Positions 27,036 to 35,628 are shown, numbered from the stretch's first letter. The stretch: DNA of 64,000 nucleotides from Staphylococcus equorum (GCF_001747895.1 NZ_LNNB01000012.1:41390-105389); one strand, 5' to 3'. A program made the numbers and translations. Notes: a model not told the origin generated them from the sequence alone.

Positions 27036-27843
27036 TAAAGTTGATAAACTATATGATTATTTCAATGACAATCTGAGCGAAAGTGAAAAAGAGCAAGTTG
27101 AACAAGAATTAGATTTGTCATCTGAAAGCCATGAGACTTTAGAAGACCTAAACGTTCTTCACGATTCACTTCCTTATAGTAATAAAGAAATTGAACCGCC
27201 AACAGGTATGAAGAAAAGAATTTTAACGTCAGTGCTAGATGAAGAAAACAATTCAAACGAAGAAGCAGAAAAAGAACAACAAGAAGATGAACTTGATACA
27301 ACAAGTGCAAATAATAATCATGAAAATCAACAAATAGCGCATTTTTCAAAACACAAAAAGAAAAAATCTAAAAGTGTTATTACCAAGCGTGTATCGATAG
27401 GCGTTATAGTAGCGCTATTGTTCTTATCTATTATAGGTAATGGCGTGCAATACTTTGGATATAAGGCATCTCAAAACCAATCAGCTTCTATGATTAATAC
27501 GAATGATGCGAAAGCAATAAACTTAAAGTCCATGTCTGGGGACGAAGTGCAAGGGCAAGCCTATCTGTCTGACTCTAGTAGTACAAAAGATAGAAAATTA
27601 ATGGTTGAAGCCAATGATATTGAAGCAACAAAAGGTAATGAAGTTTATCAAGTGTGGATATTAAAAGGCGAGCAAGCACACCCTGCAGGCACGTTTGCGA
27701 GTGCGAATGATAAAGGTATGGTTGTTTTTGACTTAAGTAATGTAGATGTTGATAAAGAAGATAAAATAGCCATTACACTAGAACCATCACCTAATAATAA
27801 GCAACCTAAAGGACAAATGATTATGTCTAGTAATGAAATTTAA
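27025..27843 (+). CDS. RskA-type membrane anti-sigma factor
   Basis: 272 aa from ATG 27025 (the GTG at 27016 has poor spacing). Cytoplasmic N-terminal part (YDYFNDNLSESEKEQVEQEL) that would hold the sigma factor, then a Lys-rich stretch and one membrane span (~residues 119-142, VSIGVIVALLFLSIIGNG), then an extracellular RskA C-terminal domain (EVYQVWILKGEQAHPAGTF ... ITLEPSPNNKQPKGQ). Start lies inside the end of the sigma gene, so the pair is co-translated. Signal likely to be sensed outside the cell and released by proteolysis, as in other RskA systems. Confidence 0.88.
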   Translation: MKDNKVDKLYDYFNDNLSESEKEQVEQELDLSSESHETLEDLNVLHDSLPYSNKEIEPPTGMKKRILTSVLDEENNSNEEAEKEQQEDELDTTSANNNHENQQIAHFSKHKKKKSKSVITKRVSIGVIVALLFLSIIGNGVQYFGYKASQNQSASMINTNDAKAINLKSMSGDEVQGQAYLSDSSSTKDRKLMVEANDIEATKGNEVYQVWILKGEQAHPAGTFASANDKGMVVFDLSNVDVDKEDKIAITLEPSPNNKQPKGQMIMSSNEI

Positions 27844-27873
27844 CTAGGTTTTAATTTAGAAAAAATGATTTTG

Positions 27874-27906
27874 AAAGGATCACAAATTAATGTGATCCTT
27901 TTCTTT
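27874..27906 (+). terminator. Terminator of the ECF sigma/anti-sigma operon
   Basis: AAGGATCACA / TGTGATCCTT with a T-rich tail. It lies inside the upstream extension of the Mur ligase frame, showing that the ligase starts later. Confidence 0.85.
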
Positions 27907-27990
27907 GGTTTATACGTATACTTTATAATTACTTTTTTAATATGCATATTTAAGTATTATAAAATAAACGATAAATGTTGGGTGAATATA

Positions 27991-29466
27991 ATGAAAATAA
28001 CTGTTGAAGACATATTATTAACAATTGGAGAAAATATAGTTAAGCGTTCATTAAGCGTAAAAGTGAAGCCAGATAAGACCTGTAAAAAAATTACGTCAAT
28101 GTATCAAGATATTCAGCAAGATACAATATTTATGTTGAAGCGTTCGGACAATACGGTTTATTATGCGGAACGTGCAAATGAAATGAAACCATTGATAATG
28201 ATTACAGATGCGTCTCCGTCTACATTTAAAGATTTCGAATTTAATATGCCCGTTATTTATATCAATGATTTTCCTGAAGTGGCTAATCAATTAGTGAAGT
28301 TATACTATGGAGGCGCCATTGACGCTTTAAATTTTATTGCAGTGACGGGCACAAACGGTAAAACAACAACCTGTCATATGATTGGGAATTTATTAACACA
28401 GTTAGGTAAAAAAGTAGCTATCATTGGTACGATGGGCGTGTTCGATAGTCATTATAACAAAATGAAATTTAACCATACGACGCAAACGACGCCGATGTAT
28501 TTTGAAATGGGAGAAATCATAGATTATTTTTATCGTGAAAATTATGATTATATTGTTTATGAAGCAACCTCTATTGCTTTAGAACAAAGGCGCATAGACT
28601 TCATTCAAAATGAGTTAGCAGTATTTACTAACTTTAGTCCGGAACATCTTGAATATCATGGCACAATGGAAAAATATTTAAATGCTAAGTTAAAATTGAA
28701 TGATTTAAGTAAGGTGAATTTAGTGAATTGGGACACGCTTGAATATAGAACCATAGCAAAAGATAATTTATATTTTTCAAATCAAGAAGAAACATATTAT
28801 CAATATCATGCGAAAAATAATTATATTGATATTGTCATCGATGGAGTAAAGTATCGTGTTCATCCTACTTTTCAGGGCGGCCATAACTACATTAATTTAG
28901 CGACGAGTATGTTTGCATTGCATAAAATAGGTTTTGATATTGAAGACATTATTCAAGCAGCTCATGTAATTGGTTCACCTTTACATCGTTTTCAAATTAT
29001 TAATATAGGTGCATATACGATTATTTTAGATTTTGCGCATACAGCTTTAGCAGTTAGAGAATCAGTAAACAATGCTTTAGACTATACAGACAGTATAGGT
29101 AAAAAATTAAATACGATGATTACTGGTATAGGCTTAAGAGGTTTTGATAAAATTGCTTTGACTGTCGATGAGCTTCCTGATGGGGTGCATAAGTTGATGT
29201 TGGCTGCAGAGCAAGTAGGGTATGTAGATCCTAAACTTATCATCAAATTTATGAATCAACATTTACCTGATTGTTATAAAAAGCGTGTTGTTTTAAATGG
29301 ATGTTCGAGAAAAGAAGGTATACGAGAGCTGCTATATGCCACAGATAGCAATAATGAGGTTATCCTACTTACTGGCATTAATGAACCACAGAACTTTAAA
29401 GGGAGTAAGTATGAACACGATGACCAATCATATATAGAGGAAATACTACAAATGGATGTTATTTAA
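27991..29466 (+). CDS. MurE-like Mur ligase family protein of unknown substrate
   Basis: 491 aa from ATG 27991; the longer frame would cross a terminator. P-loop AVTGTNGKTTTCHM (~residues 117-130), the Mur-ligase His in YEATSIALEQRRIDF, and the C-terminal domain LDFAHTALAVRES in place of the VDYAHxPD of MurE. The DNPR/DNPA amino-acid-selecting motif of true MurE is missing, so it should not be the essential lysine-adding enzyme. It may attach another residue to a UDP-MurNAc peptide or a related molecule. Own terminator downstream. Confidence 0.8.
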   Translation: MKITVEDILLTIGENIVKRSLSVKVKPDKTCKKITSMYQDIQQDTIFMLKRSDNTVYYAERANEMKPLIMITDASPSTFKDFEFNMPVIYINDFPEVANQLVKLYYGGAIDALNFIAVTGTNGKTTTCHMIGNLLTQLGKKVAIIGTMGVFDSHYNKMKFNHTTQTTPMYFEMGEIIDYFYRENYDYIVYEATSIALEQRRIDFIQNELAVFTNFSPEHLEYHGTMEKYLNAKLKLNDLSKVNLVNWDTLEYRTIAKDNLYFSNQEETYYQYHAKNNYIDIVIDGVKYRVHPTFQGGHNYINLATSMFALHKIGFDIEDIIQAAHVIGSPLHRFQIINIGAYTIILDFAHTALAVRESVNNALDYTDSIGKKLNTMITGIGLRGFDKIALTVDELPDGVHKLMLAAEQVGYVDPKLIIKFMNQHLPDCYKKRVVLNGCSRKEGIRELLYATDSNNEVILLTGINEPQNFKGSKYEHDDQSYIEEILQMDVI

Positions 29467-29509
29467 CTGAATTGGCTGTGTTGTTGCGTACACTTTCTAT
29501 GGGCACATC

Positions 29510-29540
29510 CTCACCTTGTAGTCTTTGGTGAGTGTTTTTT
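29510..29540 (+). terminator. Terminator of the Mur-ligase-like gene
   Basis: CTCACC / GGTGAG stem with TTTTTT shortly after. Confidence 0.7.
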
Positions 29541-29621
29541 CCATTGGAGTCGGTCTTATAAACTGCTATCATTTCGTAATTATTAATATAACCACATTAT
29601 AATTTATTATATAAAGCACAA

Positions 29622-29648
29622 AAAAGGACCTATAATCAGGTCCTTTTT
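29622..29648 (-). terminator. Terminator of the IsaB-like gene
   Basis: AAAAAGGACCT / AGGTCCTTTTT; T-run on the minus strand 12 bases beyond the stop codon. Confidence 0.85.
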
Positions 29649-29659
29649 GTTATTGCTTA

Positions 29660-30505
29660 TTAACTTATCATCACTTTCATTAAAAAGCCTTGTTCGTCGA
29701 AGTGTGCTGTATACATACCATGATTTGTTTCATAAGTTATATATGAGCCGTTTTCTGTTTGTCCTTCGTCAGACATGTGGTTAGACATATGTGCTTTTTT
29801 GAACATTGCTTTGCTTACTGTATCTGCTTTAGTATCAAAAGTGATATTAACGACTTGACCATCTTTATTCATATCAACCATTGTGTCATTCACTTTTTTG
29901 CTTGTAGCTACATCTTTATCGTTTGTTGCAGTGTTAACTTTGTATCCGTCAATCATTACATTATCGTATTTTAATGCTCTTACAAAATCATAATCTTGAG
30001 TAAAATGGCCATCATATGTTGTGTAGCCTGTGTAATTATAATATGGCATCATAGCTTCTTCCATGTTACCCTTCATCATATTACCTTGCATGTCGTTCAT
30101 GCCTTGATTCATGGCCATATCGTTGTGATTCATATTACCTTGCATGTCGTTCATGCCTTGATCCATGGCCATATCGTTGTGATTCATATTGCCTTGCATG
30201 TCGTTCATGCCTTGATCCATGGCCATATCGTTGTGATTCATATTACCTTGCATGTCGTTCATGCCTTGATCCATAGCCATATCGTTGTTATTCATATTGC
30301 CTTGCATGTTGTTCATGTCTTGATCCATAGCCATATCGTTTTCCATTGGCATGGCTTGTTGTTGCATATTGTTGTTCATGTTATTTTCTTGAGGATTCAT
30401 TGTATCTGCATGTGCAGTGTTATTTCCAATTACGCCATTTCCTGCTCCTACTAAAAATCCTGTAGCTGCGACTGTTGATGATAATACTAATAATTTTTTA
30501 TTCAT
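29660..30505 (-). CDS. Secreted IsaB-like antigen with Met-rich tandem repeats
   Basis: 281 aa. Signal peptide with Ala-His-Ala cleavage (~residue 33). Residues ~56-145 are five copies of an 18-residue unit (NDMAMDQGMNDMQGNMNH). The C-terminal ~135 residues (PYYNYTGYTTYDGHF, then FVRALKYDNVMIDGYKVN) match the pattern of staphylococcal IsaB (YYTYNGY...FINAIKYDNVKFNGIKL), an extracellular nucleic-acid-binding antigen. The Met/Asp/Asn repeat is not part of IsaB and looks like metal-binding (copper) Met-rich segments. GGGGTG before the ATG. Repeat number may vary among strains. Confidence 0.8.
   Translation of the reverse strand: MNKKLLVLSSTVAATGFLVGAGNGVIGNNTAHADTMNPQENNMNNNMQQQAMPMENDMAMDQDMNNMQGNMNNNDMAMDQGMNDMQGNMNHNDMAMDQGMNDMQGNMNHNDMAMDQGMNDMQGNMNHNDMAMNQGMNDMQGNMMKGNMEEAMMPYYNYTGYTTYDGHFTQDYDFVRALKYDNVMIDGYKVNTATNDKDVATSKKVNDTMVDMNKDGQVVNITFDTKADTVSKAMFKKAHMSNHMSDEGQTENGSYITYETNHGMYTAHFDEQGFLMKVMIS
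30071..30340 (-). repeat. 54-bp tandem repeat, five copies, inside the IsaB-like gene
   Basis: Consecutive 54-base units, nearly identical at DNA level and in frame (18 codons each); the outer copies are the most diverged. Typical of slippage-prone surface protein repeats. Confidence 0.9.
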
Positions 30506-30857
30506 AATGCTTCACCCCTATTTTAAAATTTTAAAGTAATTCATGTTGTCTAACCTTAATTCTTATGAGATTTTATCTACCAAATTAAATCCCAAATAAG
30601 CTTACACAACTAGCCCCCTTTTTTAATTTCACTCAATAAATATACGTTTTCTTTTTAGATAGAGTTCACATTTTACAAAGTTTCTTCTGATTATTTTTAA
30701 AACGCTCTATTTATTCAATCTACTTACTGCTCTAAAGTATTGTCATAGAGCTGTATAACAAAAAAACGGTTAATCATAACAAAAAGTTATAATTAACCGT
30801 TAAAGATATAAAATTCATTTTCAAGCTACATTATTCATAATAATTATAAAATGACCG
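30506..30857. other. 352-base intergenic region
   Basis: Contains the promoter side of the IsaB-like gene and the terminator of the phosphatase gene (30765-30801). I see no further gene, RNA or known site. Confidence 0.5.
30765..30801 (-). terminator. Terminator of the histidine phosphatase gene
   Basis: AACGGTTAATcATAAC / GTTATaATTAACCGTT; minus-strand T-run of seven. Confidence 0.8.
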
Positions 30858-31451
30858 TTACTTTTTCCCTAGTGAAGAATGCGATGGTAAGTGTGCCGCT
30901 TCATTATAATTTAAAATTGTGGCTTGCTCGTTCGTTAGTTTAAGTGTACTTAGACTGCCATTAGACAATCTCGGCGAATCAGTGCTAATTTCTCCATTAG
31001 AATAGTAAGAAAATACTGCTTTAATAAATGCGCCATGAGAAACAATTAGGATTTTTTGATCTTTGTATTGTTCTATAAGTGAATTTATCCCATTAAGAAA
31101 GCGATTTGTTACGAGGTGTGCTTGTTCTTTGTTTGGGTAAAGTCGATCGGGATATAACGCTGTACGTTCTTCTGTTGATAATCCCTCAGCATCACCGAAT
31201 GAAATTTCAATAAATGCCTCCATTTCTATTAAAGGTATATTAAGTTGTTGCTGAATAATTTCAGCTGTCTTTTTTGCTCTCGCTAATGGGCTCGTGATGA
31301 TAATATCCCATTCTGAATGATTTAGAAATTGGCTGCATGCTTCTGCTTGTTTAATGCCTGTATGGTTTAAAGGTACGTCTGTACGACCTTGTAATTTCCC
31401 TGCTGTATTCCAATCTGTTTCTCCGTGTCTGATAAAACAAATTTCCGTCAT
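30858..31451 (-). CDS. Histidine phosphatase family protein (phosphoglycerate-mutase-like)
   Basis: 197 aa from ATG 31451, which follows AAAGG by 9 bases. Catalytic FIRHGETDWN near residue 6 with phospho-His, second His in IVSHGAFIKAV (~residue 150) and Glu in the AEGLS region. Cofactor-independent of 2,3-BPG mutase by length; could be a sugar-phosphate or alpha-ribazole-type phosphatase. Substrate cannot be told from sequence. Confidence 0.88.
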   Translation of the reverse strand: MTEICFIRHGETDWNTAGKLQGRTDVPLNHTGIKQAEACSQFLNHSEWDIIITSPLARAKKTAEIIQQQLNIPLIEMEAFIEISFGDAEGLSTEERTALYPDRLYPNKEQAHLVTNRFLNGINSLIEQYKDQKILIVSHGAFIKAVFSYYSNGEISTDSPRLSNGSLSTLKLTNEQATILNYNEAAHLPSHSSLGKK

Positions 31452-31720
31452 TGATATCAACCTTTATTGTAGTTTTTTTAATTTGAAATCATATCATTAC
31501 TCCATGTATCTTATAGATTAGTTTCTCATGTATGTATCAATTTTACAAAAGTAGTTTTGCAATTAAAAATTTAGCATCTTTAAATTTATTCAGTATTGTA
31601 GTAACGTAATTAGCAATAGTATAAATAGGTCACTATAATATTTTTTATTAATTAGGTAAATTGAATGATATGGAATATATAAAACTTTAAAATTAATTTA
31701 TTGTAGAAAGGTGGTATAAG

Positions 31721-32935
31721 ATGTCTGAACTTTATCGTACACACAGAATTAATGAGCATTGGGGCGTCATTATAGCTATTGTTTTTATTGCTTCTACCTT
31801 AAGAGCACCACTTACTTCTGTAGGTCCTGTAGTCGAAGAGATTAAACAGGTGATGGAAATTGGTAATAGTGTAGCGGGTATTTTGACTACGATACCACTG
31901 ATTATCTTTGCGATTGTATCGCCACTCGTATCTAAAGTTACGTCACGCTTAACGATGTCGCGCACGATATTTTATTCTACGATATTATTGATTATTGCGC
32001 TGCTTTTACGTATCGCTGGTGATTTTAATCTGTTTATTATAGGAACGTTATTGTTGGGTATTGCGATTGCATTTGGAAATGTCGTCTTGCCAAGTTATGT
32101 TAAATGGTATTTTCCAATGCAAATTGGATTAGCAACAGGTATTTATAGCGGAACGATGAATTTCACGGCGGGTTTAGGTGGGGGACTAAGCTTCCCCTTA
32201 TCTGAAATGTCACCTATAGGATTCAGATTGTCCTTATCATTTTGGATTATCTTTGGTGTCATTGCTTTATTACTGTGGATACCCAAAGCGCGTACTGGCG
32301 CCAAATTGGAGCAAGAGACAGTGGACCAATCGAAACTAGAGCCTTCTAAAAAAGTGAATGTTGTAAAGTCTAAATTAGCGTGGATGGTCGCATTGACGAT
32401 GGGATTTCAGTCGATGGTGTTCTATACGATGGTGGCATGGGTGCCTTCAATTCTCATAGATAGAGGGTTAGAACCAACCACAGCAGGCTATCTATTAATG
32501 TTAAATCAATTCTCTCAAGTTCCTATGACTTTTATATTTCCGATTGTTGCTTCTAAGTTGAAAGACCAACGCATTTTAGTCGTGATTATTACAGTATTAT
32601 TCTTAATCGGATTTAGTCTGTTCTTTACACAATCGCTCGTGTTGCTAATCATCGGTATTGTGATTGCAGGTTTAGCGATGGGCGCATGTTTCAGTTTGTG
32701 TATGACATTCTTCTCGATTCGTGCACATACAAGTGAGGGTAGTATTTCTCTCTCAGGGTTTGGACAATCTGTCGGTTATTTAATTGCTGCAATTGGACCA
32801 TTCCTAATTGGTTATCTATATGATGCGACTGGAAGTTGGAATTCAGGTATTGTTGCATTAATCATTATGTCGATTTTAATCTTTATTTTTGGCTATCCAG
32901 CCGCTAAAAATAAAGTGGTTGAAGATGAGACGTAA
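31721..32935 (+). CDS. MFS transporter, CynX/NimT type
   Basis: 404 aa, twelve helices. The start GVIIAIVFIASTLRAPLTSVGPVV and FSIRAHTSEGSISLSGFGQSVGYLIAA are characteristic of the cyanate/nitroimidazole-type (CynX/NimT) subfamily. Substrate uncertain. Shares a bidirectional terminator with the convergent gamma-PGA hydrolase gene. Confidence 0.85.
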   Translation: MSELYRTHRINEHWGVIIAIVFIASTLRAPLTSVGPVVEEIKQVMEIGNSVAGILTTIPLIIFAIVSPLVSKVTSRLTMSRTIFYSTILLIIALLLRIAGDFNLFIIGTLLLGIAIAFGNVVLPSYVKWYFPMQIGLATGIYSGTMNFTAGLGGGLSFPLSEMSPIGFRLSLSFWIIFGVIALLLWIPKARTGAKLEQETVDQSKLEPSKKVNVVKSKLAWMVALTMGFQSMVFYTMVAWVPSILIDRGLEPTTAGYLLMLNQFSQVPMTFIFPIVASKLKDQRILVVIITVLFLIGFSLFFTQSLVLLIIGIVIAGLAMGACFSLCMTFFSIRAHTSEGSISLSGFGQSVGYLIAAIGPFLIGYLYDATGSWNSGIVALIIMSILIFIFGYPAAKNKVVEDET

Positions 32936-32958
32936 TAAAATTCGGAAAATAAATGATA

Positions 32959-33000
32959 AAAAACGCAGTCGTTTGAGTTAAAAAAGCGACTGCGTTTTTA
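32959..33000. terminator. Bidirectional terminator
   Basis: AAAACGCAGTCG / CGACTGCGTTTTT with T-runs on both strands between convergent genes. Confidence 0.85.
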
Positions 33001-33031
33001 TGTTAGCTTAAAGTAGCATTTTCAATAAAAA

Positions 33032-33766
33032 TTATTCGTGTTCATGTATTGCTGTTTGTATTGCTTGAGCAAAGTCATACATTGCAAAGCTCCAATTACT
33101 TTGATCTTGCCTAGAATTCATGGTTAGATCTTGGTTGTTAAAGAAGGATTGTCGTAGTCCAGTCGTTAATTCTAACTGTACACCTGCACCTTGATTATTT
33201 TTATTGGCAATATTTTCATCAGCTTCACCTTCTAAATGACTAGGTGATGTTTGTACATCAAATTCTTTAAGCTCTAATTGTTCTTCAATAGACGCTTTTA
33301 AAGCATCATCTTTGCCACCAATATAAACGATAGGCGCTTCGCCATTTGCACCATGAATCATGACGGAATTTGATACTTGTTGTTGCATATCTTCTATTAT
33401 AGGTTCATCAAAGTTAACTGAAGTTACATGTAAATTTGCGTTGTTTGTTGAACGAATGCCTTGGAAGCTATAGTAATTATAAGCCCCTTTAGTAGCAGTT
33501 AGTTTTGCTACTTCAGTAGTTCCAGGTTCGATATTACCGCCATGTATTGCTGCAATAAGTGCGTTGCTTTGGTTGTTGTTATAGTTGAGCTCCCAGTCGC
33601 TACCTTCTTCAGTGTCCTCCATAAGTTCAGTCATTGACGTGTATAAATCATCGGCATAAATTGCTTTAGGGGATAAAGTTAGAAAAAAGTAAAAAGTAAA
33701 AAAACATAGAGTAGAAAATGTGGTGATTTTTAAAAATGAGGTGACTCTTTGATTAGAATTATACAT
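33032..33766 (-). CDS. Secreted poly-gamma-glutamate hydrolase family protein
   Basis: 244 aa. Signal peptide/anchor (residues ~12-38, then SPKAIYADD). AIHGGNIEPGTTEVA (~residues 72-86) is the zinc-binding motif of the phage PghP / Bacillus YjqB gamma-PGA hydrolase family; MIHGANGE and VQLELTTGLRQSFF are later conserved elements. Would cut poly-gamma-glutamate outside the cell, either for release of the organism's own polymer or to attack that of others. AGGAG before the ATG. No cap genes are in the window. Confidence 0.85.
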   Translation of the reverse strand: MYNSNQRVTSFLKITTFSTLCFFTFYFFLTLSPKAIYADDLYTSMTELMEDTEEGSDWELNYNNNQSNALIAAIHGGNIEPGTTEVAKLTATKGAYNYYSFQGIRSTNNANLHVTSVNFDEPIIEDMQQQVSNSVMIHGANGEAPIVYIGGKDDALKASIEEQLELKEFDVQTSPSHLEGEADENIANKNNQGAGVQLELTTGLRQSFFNNQDLTMNSRQDQSNWSFAMYDFAQAIQTAIHEHE

Positions 33767-33868
33767 ACGACAACTCCTATTGATATTAAATCATATTTTA
33801 TAAATATAATATTATCATACAATTGTAAATGCTATAAAACATTTATAAAATTAAAAATATATGTTGGG

Positions 33869-33897
33869 TTGTAAAAAGTAAAAGTTCATTGTACAAT
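33869..33897 (+). promoter_or_regulatory. Promoter of candidate small RNA
   Basis: TTGTAA-N17-TACAAT, 7 bases before the proposed RNA start. Confidence 0.7.
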
Positions 33898-33903
33898 AAT
33901 TGT

Positions 33904-34013
33904 TCGTGCCCACGGGCATGATAACTAGAGGCAGGTCTGTAACATGCCCTTGGGCATGTTAACAGACTTCCTCTTAGTTACGAGCTGCCTTTTGGTGGCT
34001 CGTTATTTTTTTT
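33904..34013 (+). ncRNA. Candidate structured small RNA (~110 nt)
   Basis: Well-formed promoter just upstream, strong terminator at the end, no open reading frame. Fold: outer stem AACTAGAGG (33923-33931) with CCTCTTAGTT (33970-33979); inner stem GTCTGT/ACAGAC enclosing ACATGCCC/GGGCATGT; then terminator stem ACGAGCtgCC/GGtgGCTCGT and T8. A 5' segment GGGCATG (33914-33920) could instead pair with the central CATGCCC, giving two exclusive folds. It matches no RNA family I recognise. Could be a trans-acting sRNA or a leader for the 34077 gene. Confidence 0.65.
33980..34013 (+). terminator. Terminator of candidate small RNA
   Basis: Ten-pair stem with a TTTT loop followed by eight T, 64 bases before the next gene. 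Confidence 0.85.
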
Positions 34014-34076
34014 GAGTGTAAAATATGTTACAATGCAAATCCTGCCTCTTAAATAGAATAACGGAGGTTTACAATT

Positions 34077-34610
34077 ATGATAAATATTATTTCAGCGATT
34101 GGCTCACTTGGTACATTTATAATGGCACTGTTTTACTTTATCTCAGTCAGTGTGCAACTGTACCAAATGAAAATCAGTTTTTTACCGGCGCTCGGTTTTA
34201 ATCAAATACTGATTACTAGAGACCATGATGAATTAAACTTAAGAAATACTGCTATTGATAGTGATGAAGACCAAGACTTTTTGAAATTATATAACTTAGG
34301 TGGCGGTGCTGCTAAAAATATAAAAATCGAAATCTATCTTGGTAATCAAGACATCTTACAAACAAAATATGTTAATATTTTACCTAGTAAAGAAGGTTAT
34401 TTGTTACCGATTAATAAAGACGTTTATTCAGAAATTGAAAGCACAATTAAGAATAATGGTTATGAATCTGATTTAAATGTGAGGATAACTTACAAGCATA
34501 ATGTAAGTAGAAAAACACAAGAAATACATTTAAACGGTAAAATTGATACTTTTAATGCGTATGATGAAAAATCAATATATGAATTACAATTCTTTAACAT
34601 GAACGAATAA
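34077..34610 (+). CDS. Membrane-anchored protein of unknown function
   Basis: 177 aa. N-terminal hydrophobic helix (residues ~1-30, IISAIGSLGTFIMALFYFIS) followed by a soluble beta-rich domain: LKLYNLGGGAAKNIKIEIYL (~residues 62-81) then NVRITYKHNV. This layout (one span, immunoglobulin-like beta domain with 'GGGAAKNI') occurs in many uncharacterised Firmicute proteins. CGGAGG lies 9 bases before the ATG. It follows the candidate sRNA and its terminator, so attenuation is possible. Confidence 0.7.
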   Translation: MINIISAIGSLGTFIMALFYFISVSVQLYQMKISFLPALGFNQILITRDHDELNLRNTAIDSDEDQDFLKLYNLGGGAAKNIKIEIYLGNQDILQTKYVNILPSKEGYLLPINKDVYSEIESTIKNNGYESDLNVRITYKHNVSRKTQEIHLNGKIDTFNAYDEKSIYELQFFNMNE

Positions 34611-34652
34611 CTAAAAACTAAGAGAAGTTATAAATGTTAATAATTCATTAAA

Positions 34653-34703
34653 ATATCCCCTTCAAAATTAACACGTAAGCGTGTTGGATTTTGAAGGGGA
34701 TAT
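34653..34703 (+). terminator. Terminator of the 34077 gene
   Basis: ATATCCCCTTCAAAAT / ATTTTGAAGGGGATAT with an inner ACAC/GTGT stem and a T-rich tail. Confidence 0.8.
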
Positions 34704-34797
34704 TTATTTTTAAAAAGAGTGATAGTTTATATGCTTTGTACGCATTATGAATTTGAATTACAATAAATGGTGAATCTAAATTTTGGAGTGACAAAAG

Positions 34798-35535
34798 ATG
34801 ATAAATGTTAAGGCACCAAACCCAATATTTTTGGAGAATAATGAAGCGGAACGGGCTATATTATTATTACATTCATTCACGGGTACGGTAAGAGATGTAA
34901 AATTATTAGCTACTAAATTACATAAAGCGGGTTTCACATGTTATGTTCCCGCATACAAAGGTCATGGTTTAATGTTAGACACGTTGATGGACTATGATAT
35001 TGAAGATTGGTGGCAAGATGTATTAGATGGTTATCAATTTTTACAGGATAAAGGGTATTCAAGTATTGGTGTCTGCGGTATCTCATTAGGTGGTATATTA
35101 TCACTCAAATTGGCAGAGCATCAACCTATAGATGCAATAGCTATTATGTCTACACCATATAGAAAAAGTGATGCTGGTCTCTCAGGTAGATTGACCTATT
35201 ATGGTCAACGTATGGGAGAGTTGGTTGGTTTAGAACAATCGGAGGTAGCACAACAAATTAAAAATATTGAGCGTTATGGAGCAGGACTTAATCAGTTTCA
35301 AATCGTAGTTGAAGATGTGATGTCAAAATTAGACCGAATCACTGCTCCCATTACTATCAAATATGGTGAACAAGACGATGATGCTTATGAAACGAGTGCG
35401 CGCTATATCTATGATCATATTACGCATGAACAAAAAGAAGTGCAAGGTTATGCGCCATGCAAACATTTAATGACTTATGGTGAAGGCCATATAGAAGTAG
35501 AACAAGATGTGATTGCATTTTTCGAAGATTATTAA
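34798..35535 (+). CDS. Carboxylesterase (Est30-like alpha/beta hydrolase)
   Basis: 245 aa, the usual size for Bacillus-type carboxylesterase Est30/YvaK. LLLHSFTGTVRDV with oxyanion region (~residue 23), nucleophile elbow GISLGG (Ser ~ residue 96), Asp in KYGEQDDDAY and His in CKHLMTYGEGH. Hydrolyses short carboxylic esters in the cytoplasm. Monocistronic. Confidence 0.9.
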   Translation: MINVKAPNPIFLENNEAERAILLLHSFTGTVRDVKLLATKLHKAGFTCYVPAYKGHGLMLDTLMDYDIEDWWQDVLDGYQFLQDKGYSSIGVCGISLGGILSLKLAEHQPIDAIAIMSTPYRKSDAGLSGRLTYYGQRMGELVGLEQSEVAQQIKNIERYGAGLNQFQIVVEDVMSKLDRITAPITIKYGEQDDDAYETSARYIYDHITHEQKEVQGYAPCKHLMTYGEGHIEVEQDVIAFFEDY

Positions 35536-35584
35536 CTTTTAAGCATGAGAAATGTTTGAGATATAAGCTTTCAGATAATTAAAA

Positions 35585-35628
35585 TAATGGTTTCTACTGA
35601 AATATAGTAGAAACCATTATTTTATATC
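35585..35628. terminator. Bidirectional terminator
   Basis: AATGGTTTCTACT / AGTAGAAACCATT between convergent genes, A/T tails on both sides. Confidence 0.85.

Noticed and set aside
30071..30340. Regular 54-base repeats that look CRISPR-like
   Set aside because: The units are contiguous, in frame and code for the 18-residue repeats of the IsaB-like protein; there are no unique spacers.
29996..30454. 152-codon plus-strand ORF with repeated HIVVIHI segments
   Set aside because: It is the antisense shadow of the Met-rich repeat region; composition comes from the repeat.
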